NCBI GenBank assembly: GCA_030562215.1
Contig: JAUPFL010000002.1
Location: 124,001 to 188,000, forward strand
Direction: 5' to 3'
From: Peribacillus frigoritolerans
GTDB taxonomy: Bacteria > Bacillota > Bacilli > Bacillales > DSM-1321
Length of the DNA: 64,000 nucleotides
The position numbers and the translations under genes were made by a program. Positions within the stretch are counted from its first letter, which is position 1, and each line of letters starts with the position of its first letter. The notes beneath the pieces are model-generated. The model did not search any database. It was not told the origin of the DNA and worked only from the letters and a program-made list of their open reading frames with translations. Shown here in pieces: positions 17,466-29,197 of the stretch.

Positions 17466-18738
17466 TTGAAAAAGAGTATAAGGATATTACTATTGATTAT
17501 GATTGCGGTGCCTCTTGCGGGCGAATTCAAGTTTTATCCGTTCGATGATACATTCAGAGTCAGTTTGGGAACCCCCGTCTTCTTCTTGTTTTTACTATGG
17601 GGGAGGGGGATCCACCCGATTATTGCAGGTATAGTGACGGGAATGGGTGTGTTTTTTTTCCGTTTTTCAATGGCTGTCGGGATACGAGACATATCCGTTG
17701 AGGATGCGATGTACCTTCATGTTCCCGCCTTTTTCTATTACTTCATTTACGCGTTGGCATTTCATAAAACGAAATTGAACGAAAGGCACGATCAGCCGTT
17801 TATGATCGGGCTTTTAGGGGTATTGATCGAGCTTTTTGCAAGTGTATCGGAGATGACGATCCGATCCATCCTAGCGAATCAGGATACCCCCTTGATAGCC
17901 ATTGACCAACTTGTATTAATCGCCTTTATTCGAAGCTTTTTCGTTCTCGGCTTTTTTAATATATTAAAGTTGAGAGAAGCAAAATCCGCAGAAGCGGAGC
18001 AGCGCATGCAAAAGGAACAAATGCTGCTTTTCATTTCAAGTTTGTATGAGGAATCGGTTCAACTGAAGAAAACGATGCAAAATGCGGAAGAAATCACCCG
18101 TACTTGTTATGACTTTTACCGTCGGTTAAAATCGGAGGGGACTAATGGAAGCGATGCGCAAACTGCGTTGCAGATTGCCGGTCTCGTGCATGAGATCAAA
18201 AAAGATAACCAGCGGATTTATGCGGGGCTGTCGAAACTCATGTCATCCGAAAACCTGCAGGAATATATGAAGATCGAAGACCTTGGTAACATCATGATCG
18301 TGTCCAATAGACGATATGCAGAGTCCCTTCGCAAAGTTATTACATTTTCCTTGCATATAGATGGTGACCATCCCCCTATCATGTATTTATGGTATTATCA
18401 TTAATAAATAATTTATTGGCTAATGCAGTGGAAGCCATTGAAGCAGAAGGATACGTATCACTGCAAGTGAAAAGGAAAGATCAATTCGTGGAGTTTTGCA
18501 TCTGTGAAATGGTCCGGGCATTGCACCGAAGCAGAAGGAAATCATTTTTACAGCAGGATATACAAAGAAATTCGATACGGCGGGAAACCCTTCGACGGGA
18601 ATTGGTTTATCGTATGTGAAACAAACTGTTGAAAAATTCGGAGGACATATCAGGCTAATGGATAACTACCATAAAGAAACCGTATTCATCGTAGAACTTC
18701 CGATTGATGCTATTATGGGGAAAGGGTTAACGAGATGA
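17466..18738 (+). pseudogene. glnK: GlnK/YcbA-like sensor histidine kinase, frameshifted
   Basis: A membrane histidine kinase of about 425 residues resembling Bacillus GlnK (YcbA). TTG 17466 is taken as start because GGGGAGGG precedes it. Six hydrophobic segments fill residues 1-165. A coiled region follows, then the kinase core with GLVHEIKKDN (phosphoacceptor His), NNLLANAVEAI (N box), NGPGI (G1) and TGIGLSYV (G2). Two one-base losses break it, one in the C run near 18375 and one near 18507 at the N-G-P-G box. It overlaps the regulator gene by four bases (ATGA), so they are co-translated. The neighbours suggest control of amino-acid or dicarboxylate uptake. Confidence 0.8.
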
Positions 18739-19646
18739 ATTATTTCATTATAGATGACGATCCTGCCATTCGAGGAATGCTGACAGAGATAATTGAAGAC
18801 GAAGATTTAGGCAAAGTGGTGGGAGAAGCAGAAGATGGAGCTTTAGTGAATAATGGCTTGCTGTTTTTAAAAAAGCAGACGTTGTCTTAATCGATTTGCT
18901 CATGCCAATAAGGGACGGAATTGAAACGATCAGGTCTCTTGCTGATGGATTTCAAGGAAAGTTTGTGATGATTTCGCAAGTAGAATCGAAAGAACTGATT
19001 GGGGAAGCGTATAGATTAGGCGCGGAATACTACATTACAAAACCGCTGAACCAAGTTGAAATTTCATGCATATTAAACAAAGTGAACGAGCGAATACTGG
19101 TGGATCAATCGATCCAGGGCATTCAAAAGTCGTTGAACGTGTTTACGGGCCGCCCGAAGTCTTCGAAACCCTTACATACAAAAAATATCATGGAAGCCGG
19201 ACGTTCCTTAATTTCTGATTTAGGTATGATTGGCGAAGGGGAAGCGAGGATTTACTGAACATTTTAGGATTCCTCCAAAATGAAAAGCAAAGACTCGGTC
19301 CTGCCTACACGTTTCCATATTTAAAGGAGATTTTTGCTGGGATTGCAGCTGAAAAGCTGGGAGATCAAGCGAAAGAGGCCGAAATCCAGAAAGAAATGAA
19401 AGCTTCTGAGCAGCGTGTCCGCCGCGCTCTTAACCAGGCACTTATCCATATCGCTTCATTAGGATTGACGGATTATATGAATCCAAAATTCGAAGCCTAT
19501 TCATCCACATTTTTTGATTTCTCGGAAGTCCGCAAAAAATGCTGGAGCTAGAAGACAAAAGCAAAAAAGTAAGCAGCCAGAGCCGCAATAATATGAAAAA
19601 GTTTATCCAAGTGCTGTTTATGGAAGCAAGGCAGATGATAAAATGA
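18735..19646 (+). pseudogene. glnL: GlnL/YcbB-like response regulator, frameshifted
   Basis: A cytosolic response regulator of about 304 residues with an unusual output domain. The receiver domain has the acidic cluster IIDDDPAIRG, the phosphoacceptor Asp in VVLIDLLMPIRDGIET, and the Lys in YYITKPLN. The C-terminal YcbB-type domain follows, including FPYLKEIFAGIA, ASEQRVRRALNQAL and RNNMKKFIQVLF, as in GlnL, which binds direct repeats upstream of glutaminase genes in B. subtilis. Three single-base losses (A run near 18872, near 19245, and the A run near 19537) interrupt it. All pieces are collinear. The phased CCTACTG repeats at 17332 are a plausible target. Confidence 0.82.
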
Positions 19647-19718
19647 TAAACCACGAACACAAGTTGAATAGATTGAAGATTCAAAAAAACTTTTTATATT
19701 TTTCAATGGAAGAAACAT

Positions 19719-19752
19719 AAAGACAAATCCGTTCATATGGGATTTGTCTTTA
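19719..19752 (+). terminator. Terminator after two-component genes
   Basis: AAAGACAAATCC and GGATTTGTCTTT make a perfect 12-base stem with a 9-base loop. Confidence 0.8.
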
Positions 19753-19812
19753 TCGCTATTTTCTCAGTATTTTTTATGACTTTGTTTGCTTTCAAATATG
19801 TAGTCATAAAAA

Positions 19813-19842
19813 TAACCAGTCAAGCTATTGCTTAACTGGTTA
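19813..19842. repeat. Inverted repeat in intergenic region
   Basis: TAACCAGTCAAGC and GCTTAACTGGTTA pair with one mismatch around TATT. It is located between the two-component terminator and helD. It may be a second terminator or an operator; no U run follows. Confidence 0.45.
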
Positions 19843-20053
19843 CTGACTTTACATGTTAAATCAGAATATAAAATGAAGATCCATTATGGCAACTGTTGTG
19901 CAATATACATTGATATCATTCAGAAATTATGATAAAGTAGTATAGAAACACAGTTTATAGAAATCAAAAACAGTTTACCCCTTACTATAAGTATAAGGTA
20001 AAACTCACCTCTAGTCAACCCCCATTTTTCATTTTTTAAAAGGAGTGTCTGAT

Positions 20054-22392
20054 ATGAACAATGAAATTCGGCAGGAGCAAGAACGTTTGGATGAGGTGAT
20101 AGATACAATTGCGAAACAAATCAGCAAAATAGAAGGAGAAACTTCAAAGCGTAAAAAAGAAGTTGTTAATATCCGTAAACACTTTTGGGATGACCTCAAG
20201 GTTAATATGGATACTTTCGATGATTACCTCGAGACGATCATTGGCTTAAGGCAGCAAGCTCAAGACTTGTCGGTAAGCGAAGGCGCACATAGATATGCCT
20301 TCAAGAGATTGTCGACACTGCGCCGCATGCAGGAAGTGCCTTATTTCGGCCGGATTGATATCACTGAAGAAGGGTCTTCCCTTACGGAACAAATTTATAT
20401 TGGGACCTCCACCCTTACTGATGCAACAGGAGAAAACTTCATTATCTACGATTGGAGGGCCCCGATTTCGAGTGTTTATTATGACTATCCTCCCGGTCCT
20501 GTAGAATACTCCACTCCCGGAGGCGTAATTCGAGGGATGCTGGAGAACAAGTGGCAATACACCATCAAGGGAGGCGTTATCGAATCAATGTTCGATACGA
20601 GTCTCACCATTGGGGATGAGATACTGCAGCAGGTACTGGGCAAGGGAACGGATAAGCATATGCACAGTATAGTGTCCACCATTCAACGGGAGCAAAATAG
20701 GATCATCCGGAATGATCGCGGACGTCTGCTCATTGTTCAAGGTGCCGCTGGCAGCGGCAAGACATCAGCTGCCCTCCAACGGATCGCTTACTTGCTCTAC
20801 AAGAATCGCGAAAGGCTAAACGCCGATCAAATCATTCTATTTTCTCCTAACTCCATGTTTAATAACTACGTATCCAATGTTTTACCCGAACTTGGCGAAG
20901 AGAATATGCAGCAGGTAACATTCCAGGAATACCTGGATCATCGTCTGACTGACTCGTTTCAAGTTGAGGATCCTTATGAGCAATTAGAATTTTTGCTGAC
21001 TGCAGCGGATGATCCTTCCTATAGCACCAGGACAGCGAGTATCCAATTTAAGGCATCAATACGCTTCTTTGAGATCATCAAGACATACAGACAATCACTG
21101 GAGCAATCTGGAATGATCTTTAGAGGGTTAAAGTTCCGAGGGGAAACGCTCGTCTCCGCCAAACAAATCTCGGAAAGATTTTATAACACGGACACCACCT
21201 TAAAATTTCACAATAGGATTGAAAAATTGAAAGAGTGGTTATGTGAGTTACTTGATGAAAGGGAAAAGTTTGAGTTGAAACAACCTTGGGTCCAGGAAGA
21301 GATCGAGTATCTTAGCAAAGAAGACTACCAAAAGGTATACACTTACTTAGAGAAAAAACGGGGCCATAATGAAGATTCCTTTGACGATTATGAGCTAGAG
21401 AATAAAATGTTTGCGCGTATGATTGTTCGAAAGAAATTAAAGACATTACGCAAACGGATAAAAGCACTTCATTTTATCAATATTAAGGGAATATACAAGC
21501 AACTTTTTGACGAACAAACACGGATCGAACTGTGGAATGAAGGTGAAACACCTGCCGAAAGGGAAATTTGCTTATCAACGCAAAAAATGCTGGACGAAGG
21601 TAAACTGTATTACGAAGACGCGACTCCTTTTTTGCTGCTGAAGGAGTTAATTCAAGGGTTTCAGACGAATACTTCAATAAAATACGTGCTTGTTGACGAA
21701 GCACAAGATTATTCTCCATTTCAATTCGAGTTTTTGAAACGATTATTTCCTTCTGCAAGGATGACCGTGCTCGGTGACTTTAACCAGGCAATATTCGCTC
21801 ATGCCAGCGAACGGGTGGATTTCAGACTCTCACCAGTTTATACGGAGTAGGTGAAACCGAGAGCATAACCTTGGATCAAAGCTACAGATCCACAAAGCAG
21901 ATTATAGAATTCACACGTGAACTAATTCCTGAAGGCCATCGAATTAAGGCATTCAATCGTGAAGGCGATAAGCCTGTACTCACTCAAGTGTCCAGCCGTG
22001 ATGAATTGCACGACAAAATCATGTCTAAAGTCCAAGACTTTCAAAGCCGTGAGTACAATACAATTGCAATAATCTGTAAATCTGCTGCCGAAAGTGCCGC
22101 CGCATACGATGCCCTAAGTGTCCATGGTGAAATTAAACTCGTACAGAAAGGCACAAATGAATATGAACAGGGTGTAGTTGTCATTCCCGCTTATTTGGCC
22201 AAAGGCATCGAATTCGATGCTGTCATCATTTATGATGCATCCATGCAAACATATGGTGATGAGAGCCTGCGCAGATTGTTCTATACGGCATGTACCAGGG
22301 CTATGCATGACTTGCAGATTTATACGGTTGGCGAACCCAGCCCCTTCTTGCAAAACGATGCAACGGATCGTTTACTTCTGACCTTAAAATAA
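20054..22392 (+). pseudogene. helD: HelD-type RNA polymerase recycling ATPase, frameshifted
   Basis: HelD is an SF1 helicase-like motor that removes stalled RNA polymerase from nucleic acid using ATP. The reconstructed protein has about 779 residues. A long N-terminal coiled coil (residues 1-65, EEVIDTIAKQISKIEGE-type pattern) corresponds to the arm inserted into the polymerase secondary channel. The region containing FGRIDITEEGS and IYDWRAPISSVYYDY is diagnostic of HelD. Walker A is GAAGSGKTSAALQR near residue 230, and VDEAQDYSPFQ is the Walker B/motif II. QSYRST and the C-terminal YTACTRAMHDLQ motif lie after a one-base loss near 21823. ATG 20054 follows AGGAGTG. Confidence 0.88.
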
Positions 22393-22517
22393 CATAGGGG
22401 GACTGTTCAGGTTTATCTGAATGGGGTAATTATTAGTGCTTCCTTTTTTCTCCTTTCATTTTATTGCTCTTTTATCAAATACTATAAAAGAAAATCTTTA
22501 GAAAAGGAGGAGATGAA

Positions 22518-22732
22518 TTGGCTAACGAGAAAGAACAGGTGGAAACGGGAGCAAGTCAAGCAACTGGTGAATCAACAACTCAATCAGTTAATGATGGTCA
22601 TTATCATTATCCAGGACCCATGGAAGAAGGCTATAGTGGAAATACCGGAAGAGCAGTACAGTCTGCCGGGAAAAAGATCCTGATGTTCCTCAGAACAAAG
22701 ACACATTTAATTACACCCGTAATTTAAAGTAG
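22518..22732 (+). pseudogene. Small hydrophilic protein upstream of sspL, frameshifted
   Basis: A short gene with a strong AAAAGGAGGAG site and TTG start at 22518. It reads GHYHYPGPMEEGYSGNTG and, after restoring one G near 22671, ends with DVPQNKDTFNYTRNLK at 22732. Without the correction the frame ends at 22727 with an implausible hydrophobic tail. The product is hydrophilic, Gly/His/Tyr-containing and of about 71 residues. It stands 35 bases before sspL on the same strand, so a sporulation role is possible but not shown. No family recognised. Confidence 0.5.
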
Positions 22733-22767
22733 ATCCGTCCAACATCATATACTTGGAGGTGAAGGAA

Positions 22768-22899
22768 ATGAGCAAAAAGACAGGAAGAGGCCGCATCGCA
22801 CCAAGTGTTAACCCGCAGGGACATGGAAAAGATGTGGAATTCTCCACCGAACCCAAAAGCGATCTTGAAAACAAAGCAAAAAAGTCCAATACAAAATAA
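22768..22899 (+). CDS. sspL: Small acid-soluble spore protein L
   Basis: A 43-residue basic protein, MSKKTGRGRIAPSV then NPQGHGKDVEF and ending ENKAKKSNTK. It matches the SspL pattern of B. subtilis (basic N-terminus, TPQG-type centre, ELEERAKKSNTKR-type tail). SspL is a minor small acid-soluble protein made in the forespore. A good ribosome site (GGAGGTGAAGG) precedes ATG 22768, and a terminator follows. Spore-specific sigma-G control would be expected from the family; I could not confirm a promoter. Confidence 0.8.
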   Translation: MSKKTGRGRIAPSVNPQGHGKDVEFSTEPKSDLENKAKKSNTK

Positions 22900-22938
22900 G
22901 CGTATTGGATAAAAATGTGGTCATACTTTATTAAGAAT

Positions 22939-22965
22939 GCCCTTCTCTTATCGAGAGGGGCTTTT
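22939..22965 (+). terminator. Terminator after sspL
   Basis: GCCCTTCTC and GAGAGGGGC pair around a short loop, followed by TTTT. Confidence 0.75.
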
Positions 22966-23172
22966 ATAATCTATAAGAAGGCTCTAATCATCTTATTGGT
23001 TATGGAAAAAATCCAATCCTTCCCCACGATTTTTGTCGATGAATCATACGTTTTTGAAGCAGCGGAATGTGAAAGGATAGAAGGATGGGGTAACCGTTTA
23101 AAAAATACCAAATACATATATCGCTGTGCTAATATGAAAGACTGAGCTTAATAAAATGGAGAGGAGTTACAA

Positions 23173-26100
23173 ATGAAAATAAACCGATTAATAGCGAACA
23201 ATATAAACCATTTAGATTCATCACTGCCTGACGACCAATCATTAGGAATTGCTGGTTTATCAGGTTCCGGGAAGACGACTTTTTGTCAAACCATTGGTGA
23301 AGAATCCAAGAAGCGTCTCGTTTCCTTATTGCCTAAGTCTGAATATCAGTATTTATTTCCTAATATTATGGAAACCAATTTCAGCGCCATCAAGATGGAG
23401 GAAATGCCGCTGGTCCTTTTTCTCGGCAAATCATCCATTTCAGCCAATCCCCGTTCGACCATTGGCACACATACTGGTGTGTTTAAAGAGATTCGTGTTT
23501 GTCTTGCTGAAAAATTCAATCTTTCTCCGGAAGTTTTTTCATTTAATAATGCCTTAGGCTGGTGCCCCGCTTGTAAAGGACGCGGTACGACGAAAAATGT
23601 CGAATGTCCAAAGTGTGAGGGGAAGCGCTACAATCCAGAAGTCGAGCAATATACCATTGAATTATTAGACCGCCCGCATACTATATCCGATATCAACAAC
23701 TTAAGCATCGAAACGATCCTTTCACTCGCAGAGACCTTACATATAAGTGAAGCAAAACAGCATATCCTCCAAAATATAATCAATATGAATATTGGTTATT
23801 TAGGCTTGAACCGTATTATGGGGACAGTGTCAGGGGAGAATTAACCCGGCTTTATTTGGCCGAATTCATGGCAACAAGTGAAAATACCGTGATCATCATC
23901 GATGAAATCTCCGTCGGTCTTGATCATCAAACCCTTTTGAAAATTTTGGAACAGATTAAGCAATTAGGTTATAAAAACCAAATTTGGCTCATTGATCACT
24001 CAGACACGGTGCTGGATAGCACAGATGACCAATTGTTCTTTGGACCTGGCAGCGGGAAATATGGCGGGAAAATCGTTGAGGAATCACCGCGTCCCAAACC
24101 AATCAGCTGGAAACGAAATGAAGCAGCACCAACGGAATACTATCAATTTCAGGATCTTTACTGCCGTAATATTCAAATGGAAGAAATCCGGATTCCCAAG
24201 AATAGACTCGTTACCTTTACGGGTGAGTCAGGCTGCGGTAAATCTACACTAGTCAATGAATGCATCTCCAAAGATTTTCAGAAGCGGTATCCAAAGGATA
24301 AACTGGTCATGGTCGGGCAGGACCGAAACAAATCGATCACCAGCCGGTCAACCGTTGCGACGTTTCTTGATATTAAAAAGAAACTAACCAAATACAGTGA
24401 TGAAATTGATGATATTTTTCTGCGTTCGATTGAAGATATCATTGAAGAATTGCCAAAAGAAGACATCGCACATAAACGCTTGAGCTTATTGATCAAACTT
24501 GGGCTTGGTTATTTGACGTTAGAAAGAAAAACACAAACACTATCGACGGGTGAATTTCAATGTGTCCACTTAGTTTCCGAGCTGTTTGCGAAGACAAGGA
24601 ACCCGCACACGCTGTTCATTTTTGACGAGCCTTCAAAAGGGTTATCGCAAAATATTCTAAACCAATTCATTGACAGTGTCAGGGTCATACTAGAGGATGA
24701 ATCCGTCTCCATCATCATGATTGAACATAATGCCTATATGCTGGAAAGCTCGGATTTTATCGTGGATTTTGGTAAAAGGCAGCTAACACCTGTCCAGCAT
24801 CTTGACGTTGTCAGTCATGATGATTATTACCGTCACAAAGACAGTGACGATCGAGCGGAGCCATTGCATATCTCTTCGAAGCTCCGGTCAAAAACTGGTA
24901 TCAATTATTTACAGGAAAATCATCTGGACTATTTCAAAAAGGCAGAGAACGTCTATAAGGGCGGCATTTTAAAAAGCTTATCACCAATCGCTCGTGTGAT
25001 TTATGGGGAGTACGAGTCAGACACGATCGCACCTGTCATCGCCATCGATCTTGAACGGCACTTGTACAGTCAATATACGTTTCTTTATGAACTGGGCGGA
25101 ATGATCAACCATATAGTGGCTGCACATCCGACCAATAAGGATACAAGAAGCTTCGATTTCTATTCTGCGGAAAATCATTGTCCAAGCTGTTCGGGACGCC
25201 GGGTCATTGAAAAATTCGATTTCGATGTAGTCATACAAGACAAAAACGTGCCATTCTGGGATGGTTTATTACATCCGGACGTGATGGAAGTATTAAAATA
25301 TTATCAACATTCAAAACTGCAATTCCTGTTTGATGAGATCAAGAATGAACTAGGTCACGACATGAGTAAAAGCTATAATGAGATGACAGATGCAGAAAAA
25401 CATACCTTCTTATATGGGTATTGGGAAAAGTCCTTTTACGATAAAGCAGGCAAGGCATCGCGAATTTGGGAAGGGTTCAATTTCATCATTGGGCGTTATA
25501 TCTTCGTATCGAAATCAATCATTAAAGAGCAGATGAAAGAAACAAAAGAGATGATCGACTGTCCAGTCTGTCAAGGAACGGTTCTCAAACATCATAAAAA
25601 GCTGATGTTTGGTGATACGGACATTCGCGAGATCATCCAACAGCCAATTGATCAAGTCATCAAAATTGTAGGAAAGCTGCCGGAACTGGAAAAACTAAAA
25701 GCGATTGTAGGCGGCGATATCGCACTCACTGATGATGTCTCATTCCTTCCACGTGAAACAAAAGCGGCGTTGAAAATGCTCGAACTCGAACTGGCAAGCT
25801 TCATAGGCTATGAAGTGGTTCTTCAAAATACCCAACCGTTCTGGGGCAGCATTAAAGGAAATATCGAAGCAATCAGCAGCAAAAATCAGATCACCATCTG
25901 TGACTTTGCCAATATTAACGAAACAAGAGAAACCATTATTGATAAATATTTCACCAATGGCAAATACAAAAAACTAACCTATGTCTATGAAGCATTCGGC
26001 TACAAAAAAATCGTTACCCAAATCAATAAAATTAAAGCAAGTCATAAATGCCCATTCTGTAATGGAAAGAAAGTCATTTCAGAAGACAACATCCATGACG

Positions 26101-26342
26101 GTGTGTATAAATTAACGATCCCTTGTGTGAGCTGTCATGCCAGTGGCATCGATGATGAAGGCCGTAAAGAAATCGTCGAAAACATCGACGTCCAGACATG
26201 GCTGACAGGGAAAGTAAAAGATGTCGTCCCTGAAAGTGAACGTACCGAGGCCGTTGCCGATATCCCCATTTTCGCCCGGATTCGTGAATTGAACAAACGA
26301 GACATGATGGCGGTTTATCAATGCCTTGACGAGAAAAAATAA
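23173..26342 (+). pseudogene. UvrA-like ABC ATPase (UvrA paralogue), frameshifted
   Basis: A soluble tandem ABC ATPase of about 1056 residues related to excinuclease subunit A, but divergent. The first Walker A (GLSGSGKT) is at residues 28-35. A zinc module with CPACKGRGTTKNVECPKCEG follows. The first signature is SGGELTRLYLAE, recovered by restoring one G near 23837. The second half has GESGCGKSTLV, LSTGEFQCVHLVSEL and FDEPSKGLS. Further CxxC pairs (CPSCSG, CPVCQG, CPFCNG, CVSCHASG) suggest more zinc fingers. Such UvrA2-like paralogues are linked to drug or DNA-lesion tolerance. The order of domains here is not that of housekeeping UvrA. It stands alone and is closed by a terminator. Confidence 0.72.
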
Positions 26343-26350
26343 AGTAAAAA

Positions 26351-26375
26351 GTCCGCCGATAATGGCGGGCTTTTA
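26351..26375 (+). terminator. Terminator after UvrA-like gene
   Basis: GTCCGCC and GGCGGGC pair around GATAAT, followed by TTTTATTTT. Confidence 0.8.
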
Positions 26376-26646
26376 TTTTGGGGACATAAGGGGATAAGAG
26401 TCCGAATAGTGAGGTGAAGGTCGAAAAAAATTCGTGAGCGGCCGAATACTATGTGGTTCAGGACGATAAACTGCGTCAATGGCCCAAGACAGTGCAGCTG
26501 TTTGAATAAAGTGCTCCGGTCTTTAAGGTTTATTACTGTAATTCTTATTGGATTGAAGAAATTTGCGACACTCCTGCCGAATAACCCACAGACGATTGCG
26601 TCGAGGAGACTTGGCAGACAGTCGGCGAAAAAAGATTTAAAACAAA

Positions 26647-26766
26647 GTTGATAGGAGCGGGTGTGCGAGACTCCTGCGGGAAAAACGTGTCCAAGGGAGA
26701 TCCCGCAGGTACAAAAGCGCCGAGGGCGGACCGCCCGCGGAAAGCAAGTGCCTGGAGGGAGATCGG
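26647..26766. repeat. Dispersed palindromic element, copy A
   Basis: The copy has GCGAGACTCCTGCGGG at the left, ACCGCCCGCGGAAAGC at the right and AAGTGCCTGGAGGGAG at the end. It lies in the spacer between the UvrA-like gene and the convergent histidine kinase, 70 bases from the next copy. Confidence 0.8.
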
Positions 26767-26837
26767 CGTTCCATGTTTTATAAACCCTCATAAAAACTGT
26801 AGACAGAGAAGGGGTTTTATCTAAATTTCAAAACGGA

Positions 26838-26962
26838 GTTGATTGGAACGGAAGGAACGAGACTCCTGCGGGAAAAGCGCGTTTAGGGGAGACCCCGCAG
26901 GCGAAAGCCGAGGAGGCTCCCCGACCGCCCGCGGAAAGCGAGTGCCTGGAGTGGAAATCAAC
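26838..26962. repeat. Dispersed palindromic element, copy B
   Basis: A full copy bounded by GTTGATTGG and GAAATCAAC, with the internal ACGAGACTCCTGCGGG and CCGCCCGCGGAAAGCG segments. Confidence 0.85.
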
Positions 26963-26990
26963 GGTCAAATTTTAAAAACTTATACAAACT

Positions 26991-27020
26991 AAAAGTCCGC
27001 CGTAAATGACGGACTTTTTA
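26991..27020. terminator. Hairpin terminating the minus-strand kinase
   Basis: AAAGTCCG and CGGACTTT pair, with A and T runs on either side. It immediately follows the kinase stop on the minus strand. Confidence 0.75.
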
Positions 27021-28287
27021 TTATTTTGCAGAATAACCTTCTTGATAAACGGGAAGTGTTATTGAAATCGTTGTTCCCTTATTCAAAGCGCTAGTTATAT
27101 GAAGTGTACCATTCATCGTTTGGATGGTCTTGACAGCTACCATTGATCCCAACCCTGTCCCTTTTTCTTTGGAACTGTAATAAGGCTCGCCAAAACGATT
27201 AATTTGTTCTTTGTTCATTCCCACTCCATTGTCACTGATTTCGATAATGATGTCTAAATTATTAACATAAGAAACAATACTTAGTTCCCCGCCGTTTGGC
27301 ATCGCCTCTATACCATTTTTAATGAGGTTTAGGAAGCATTGCTTGAAATGTTGAATATTCCCCGGGTAAGGGCTGGAGCCAACTGTTCAGATATCGTAAC
27401 TAAATTCATGCTGGCCAATGGTTTGATCATTTCAATTACATAACCTATTTCACGGTTAATTGAAATACTATCCACTTTCTCAAGTGCAGGTTTTGCAAAT
27501 GCTAAGTATTCACTAATAATGGATTCTGCACTATTAAGCTCCCTGACAACATGTTCTATATATTGTTCTTTTACTTCCTGGGTCAGATCAGGAGTCTTTA
27601 GCAGTTGAACAAATCCTTTCACAACCGTTAAAGGATTTCTAACTTCATGTGAAATGCTGGCTGCAAGCTGGCTGACTACCTCCATTTTTTCAAGCCTTAT
27701 CATTTGTGTCCGGATTAAAATGGCATCCTTTAAAATTTCCATGATATAAACAGCTAAACCAATAATGAAAGGAGGGAGGATGATAAAGTAAAATACATAC
27801 GCCTCCGTTATTTGAAAATAATCAGACATAACGAGTGAAATGAAGCTCGTTAGTATTCCAAGAAATAAAATTAATAGTATCGAGCTATTAAGCTTATTTT
27901 TTCTATTAAAAGAATTGAATTTTGAAGAAAATAGAGCCGTTATAATAAATATTACGATATATACAATTACCGTAAGTAAATTGAAACCATAAAAAGCAAA
28001 CCTAAAAATTAATATGATGACTAACAGGGCAGCCCCTACAGGCCAACCACCATAAAGTGTCCCGATTATAAAAGGGATTTGCCGGAGATCGTGGACACAA
28101 TATTCATCGATATAAATAGGAAACTTCATACATAATATAATAGGAATGCTCATGCATGCAGTGATAAGGGTCCTGACATACTGACTCAATCTTTTGCCAT
28201 GATCTAATAAAATGAAATAAATCAAAATACTTACTAAGATATAAAAAGATTATCTAATATGTTTTGATTAATATAAATAAAATTCAT
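27021..28287 (-). pseudogene. Five-TM (KinB/LytS-like) sensor histidine kinase, frameshifted
   Basis: A membrane kinase of about 420 residues. The start is ATG 28287 behind AGGAG. The reading frame from there shifts once near 28235 before YFILLDHGKRLSQYV. The N-terminal five to six TM segments with RQIPFIIGTLYGGWPVG match the 5TM-LYT sensor domain of KinB and LytS. The kinase core has AASISHEVRNPLTVVKG (H box), a second shift near 27355, then NLIKNGIEAMPNGG (N box), DNGVGM (G1) and KGTGLGSMVA (G2). This core is closest to sporulation kinases KinA-KinE, so phosphorelay input is likely, but the signal is unknown. No response regulator is adjacent. Confidence 0.8.
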
Positions 28288-28501
28288 AGGATTCTCCTGA
28301 AAAAGTAACCGTTTGGTTTATTATACAAGAATAACACCAAAAAAGAGAATCTTAATAAAGTAATTTTTTACAGAAAGACATTTGAATTCAAAAGAGTTGG
28401 TTAATGCGTATCTAATGTAACTTGAAGTATTTAACGATTCATCAGTTGGAAATTTGGTTTTACATAATAAAGGAAATATAATATAGGTAGAGGTGATTTC
28501 A

Positions 28502-28960
28502 TTGAAAAAATGGACAAGAGACATAGAAATAAACGCCCCAATTGAACAGGTATGGAAGTTTCTTGATGGTTCAGTAGAAAATATGCAAAAAATCATGCCT
28601 CAAGTAGTTGAACAAAAGCCGGTTAAAATAACGGAAGAAGTGGTTGGAAGCGTATATCGCCAAAAATATAGAGAAGGAAAACGAACAGAAGAATATGATA
28701 TAGAAACATTAGAATATTTGAATGAGACTAATGAGAAAAAGCTTAAAGTAGGCTTCATACTTGCAAAAATGTTTGAAATTACAGCTTTTTACGAACTAAA
28801 TAAAATCAATGACAATAAAACTTCCTTTACATATACAGTCACCAGTCGACCGTTAAAGTGGTTCTTGAAATTACTTTTATTATTTGCCACCGATAAAGTG
28901 GTCGTTGAATTTTTAGAACGTGTCAAGAAGGTAGCTGAAGCAGAAACAAGTGGATCATGA
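28502..28960 (+). CDS. SRPBCC-family ligand-binding protein
   Basis: A cytosolic protein of 152 residues with the START-like (SRPBCC) fold. The N-terminus WTRDIEINAPIEQVWKFL is the typical first strand and helix. KKLKVGFILAKMFEITAFYEL supplies the central strands, and a long C-terminal helix ends the domain (FLERVKKVAEA). TTG 28502 is favoured over GTG 28493 because AGAGGTG is then correctly spaced. These proteins bind hydrophobic ligands or act as cyclases; the ligand cannot be told. The gene stands alone, divergent from the kinase. Confidence 0.75.
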   Translation: MKKWTRDIEINAPIEQVWKFLDGSVENMQKIMPQVVEQKPVKITEEVVGSVYRQKYREGKRTEEYDIETLEYLNETNEKKLKVGFILAKMFEITAFYELNKINDNKTSFTYTVTSRPLKWFLKLLLLFATDKVVVEFLERVKKVAEAETSGS

Positions 28961-29029
28961 ATGAATAAAATCAATCTTCCGCATGATAGGGGCAAACAAC
29001 ATGCCCATGTTGGAGGGTGTGCTTTAATC

Positions 29030-29152
29030 GTTTCATTCCACTGCAGGCACTCGCTTTCCGCGGGCGGTCCGCCCTCGGTGCTCTTTGCGCCTGTGGGGTC
29101 TCCCTTGGACGCGTATTTCCCGCAGGAGTCTCGCACACCCGCTTCAATCAAC
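29030..29152. repeat. Dispersed palindromic element, copy C
   Basis: The copy reads TTTCATTCCACTGCAGGCAC at the left and CGCACACCCGCTTCAATCAAC at the right, with internal CTCGCTTTCCGCGGGCGG and TTTCCCGCAGGAGTCTC. It is in the same orientation as the units of the tandem array. Confidence 0.85.
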
Positions 29153-29197
29153 TCTGCGTGAAAACTAAGTCGACCACAGCAACATAGATAGAAAATG

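Noticed and set aside
22915..23145. Open frame starting MWSYFIKNALLL
   Set aside because: It runs through the sspL terminator, has no ribosome site and shows no protein-like composition.
26318..26791. Minus-strand 157-codon frame
   Set aside because: It spans a terminator and a dispersed palindromic element and has no family resemblance.
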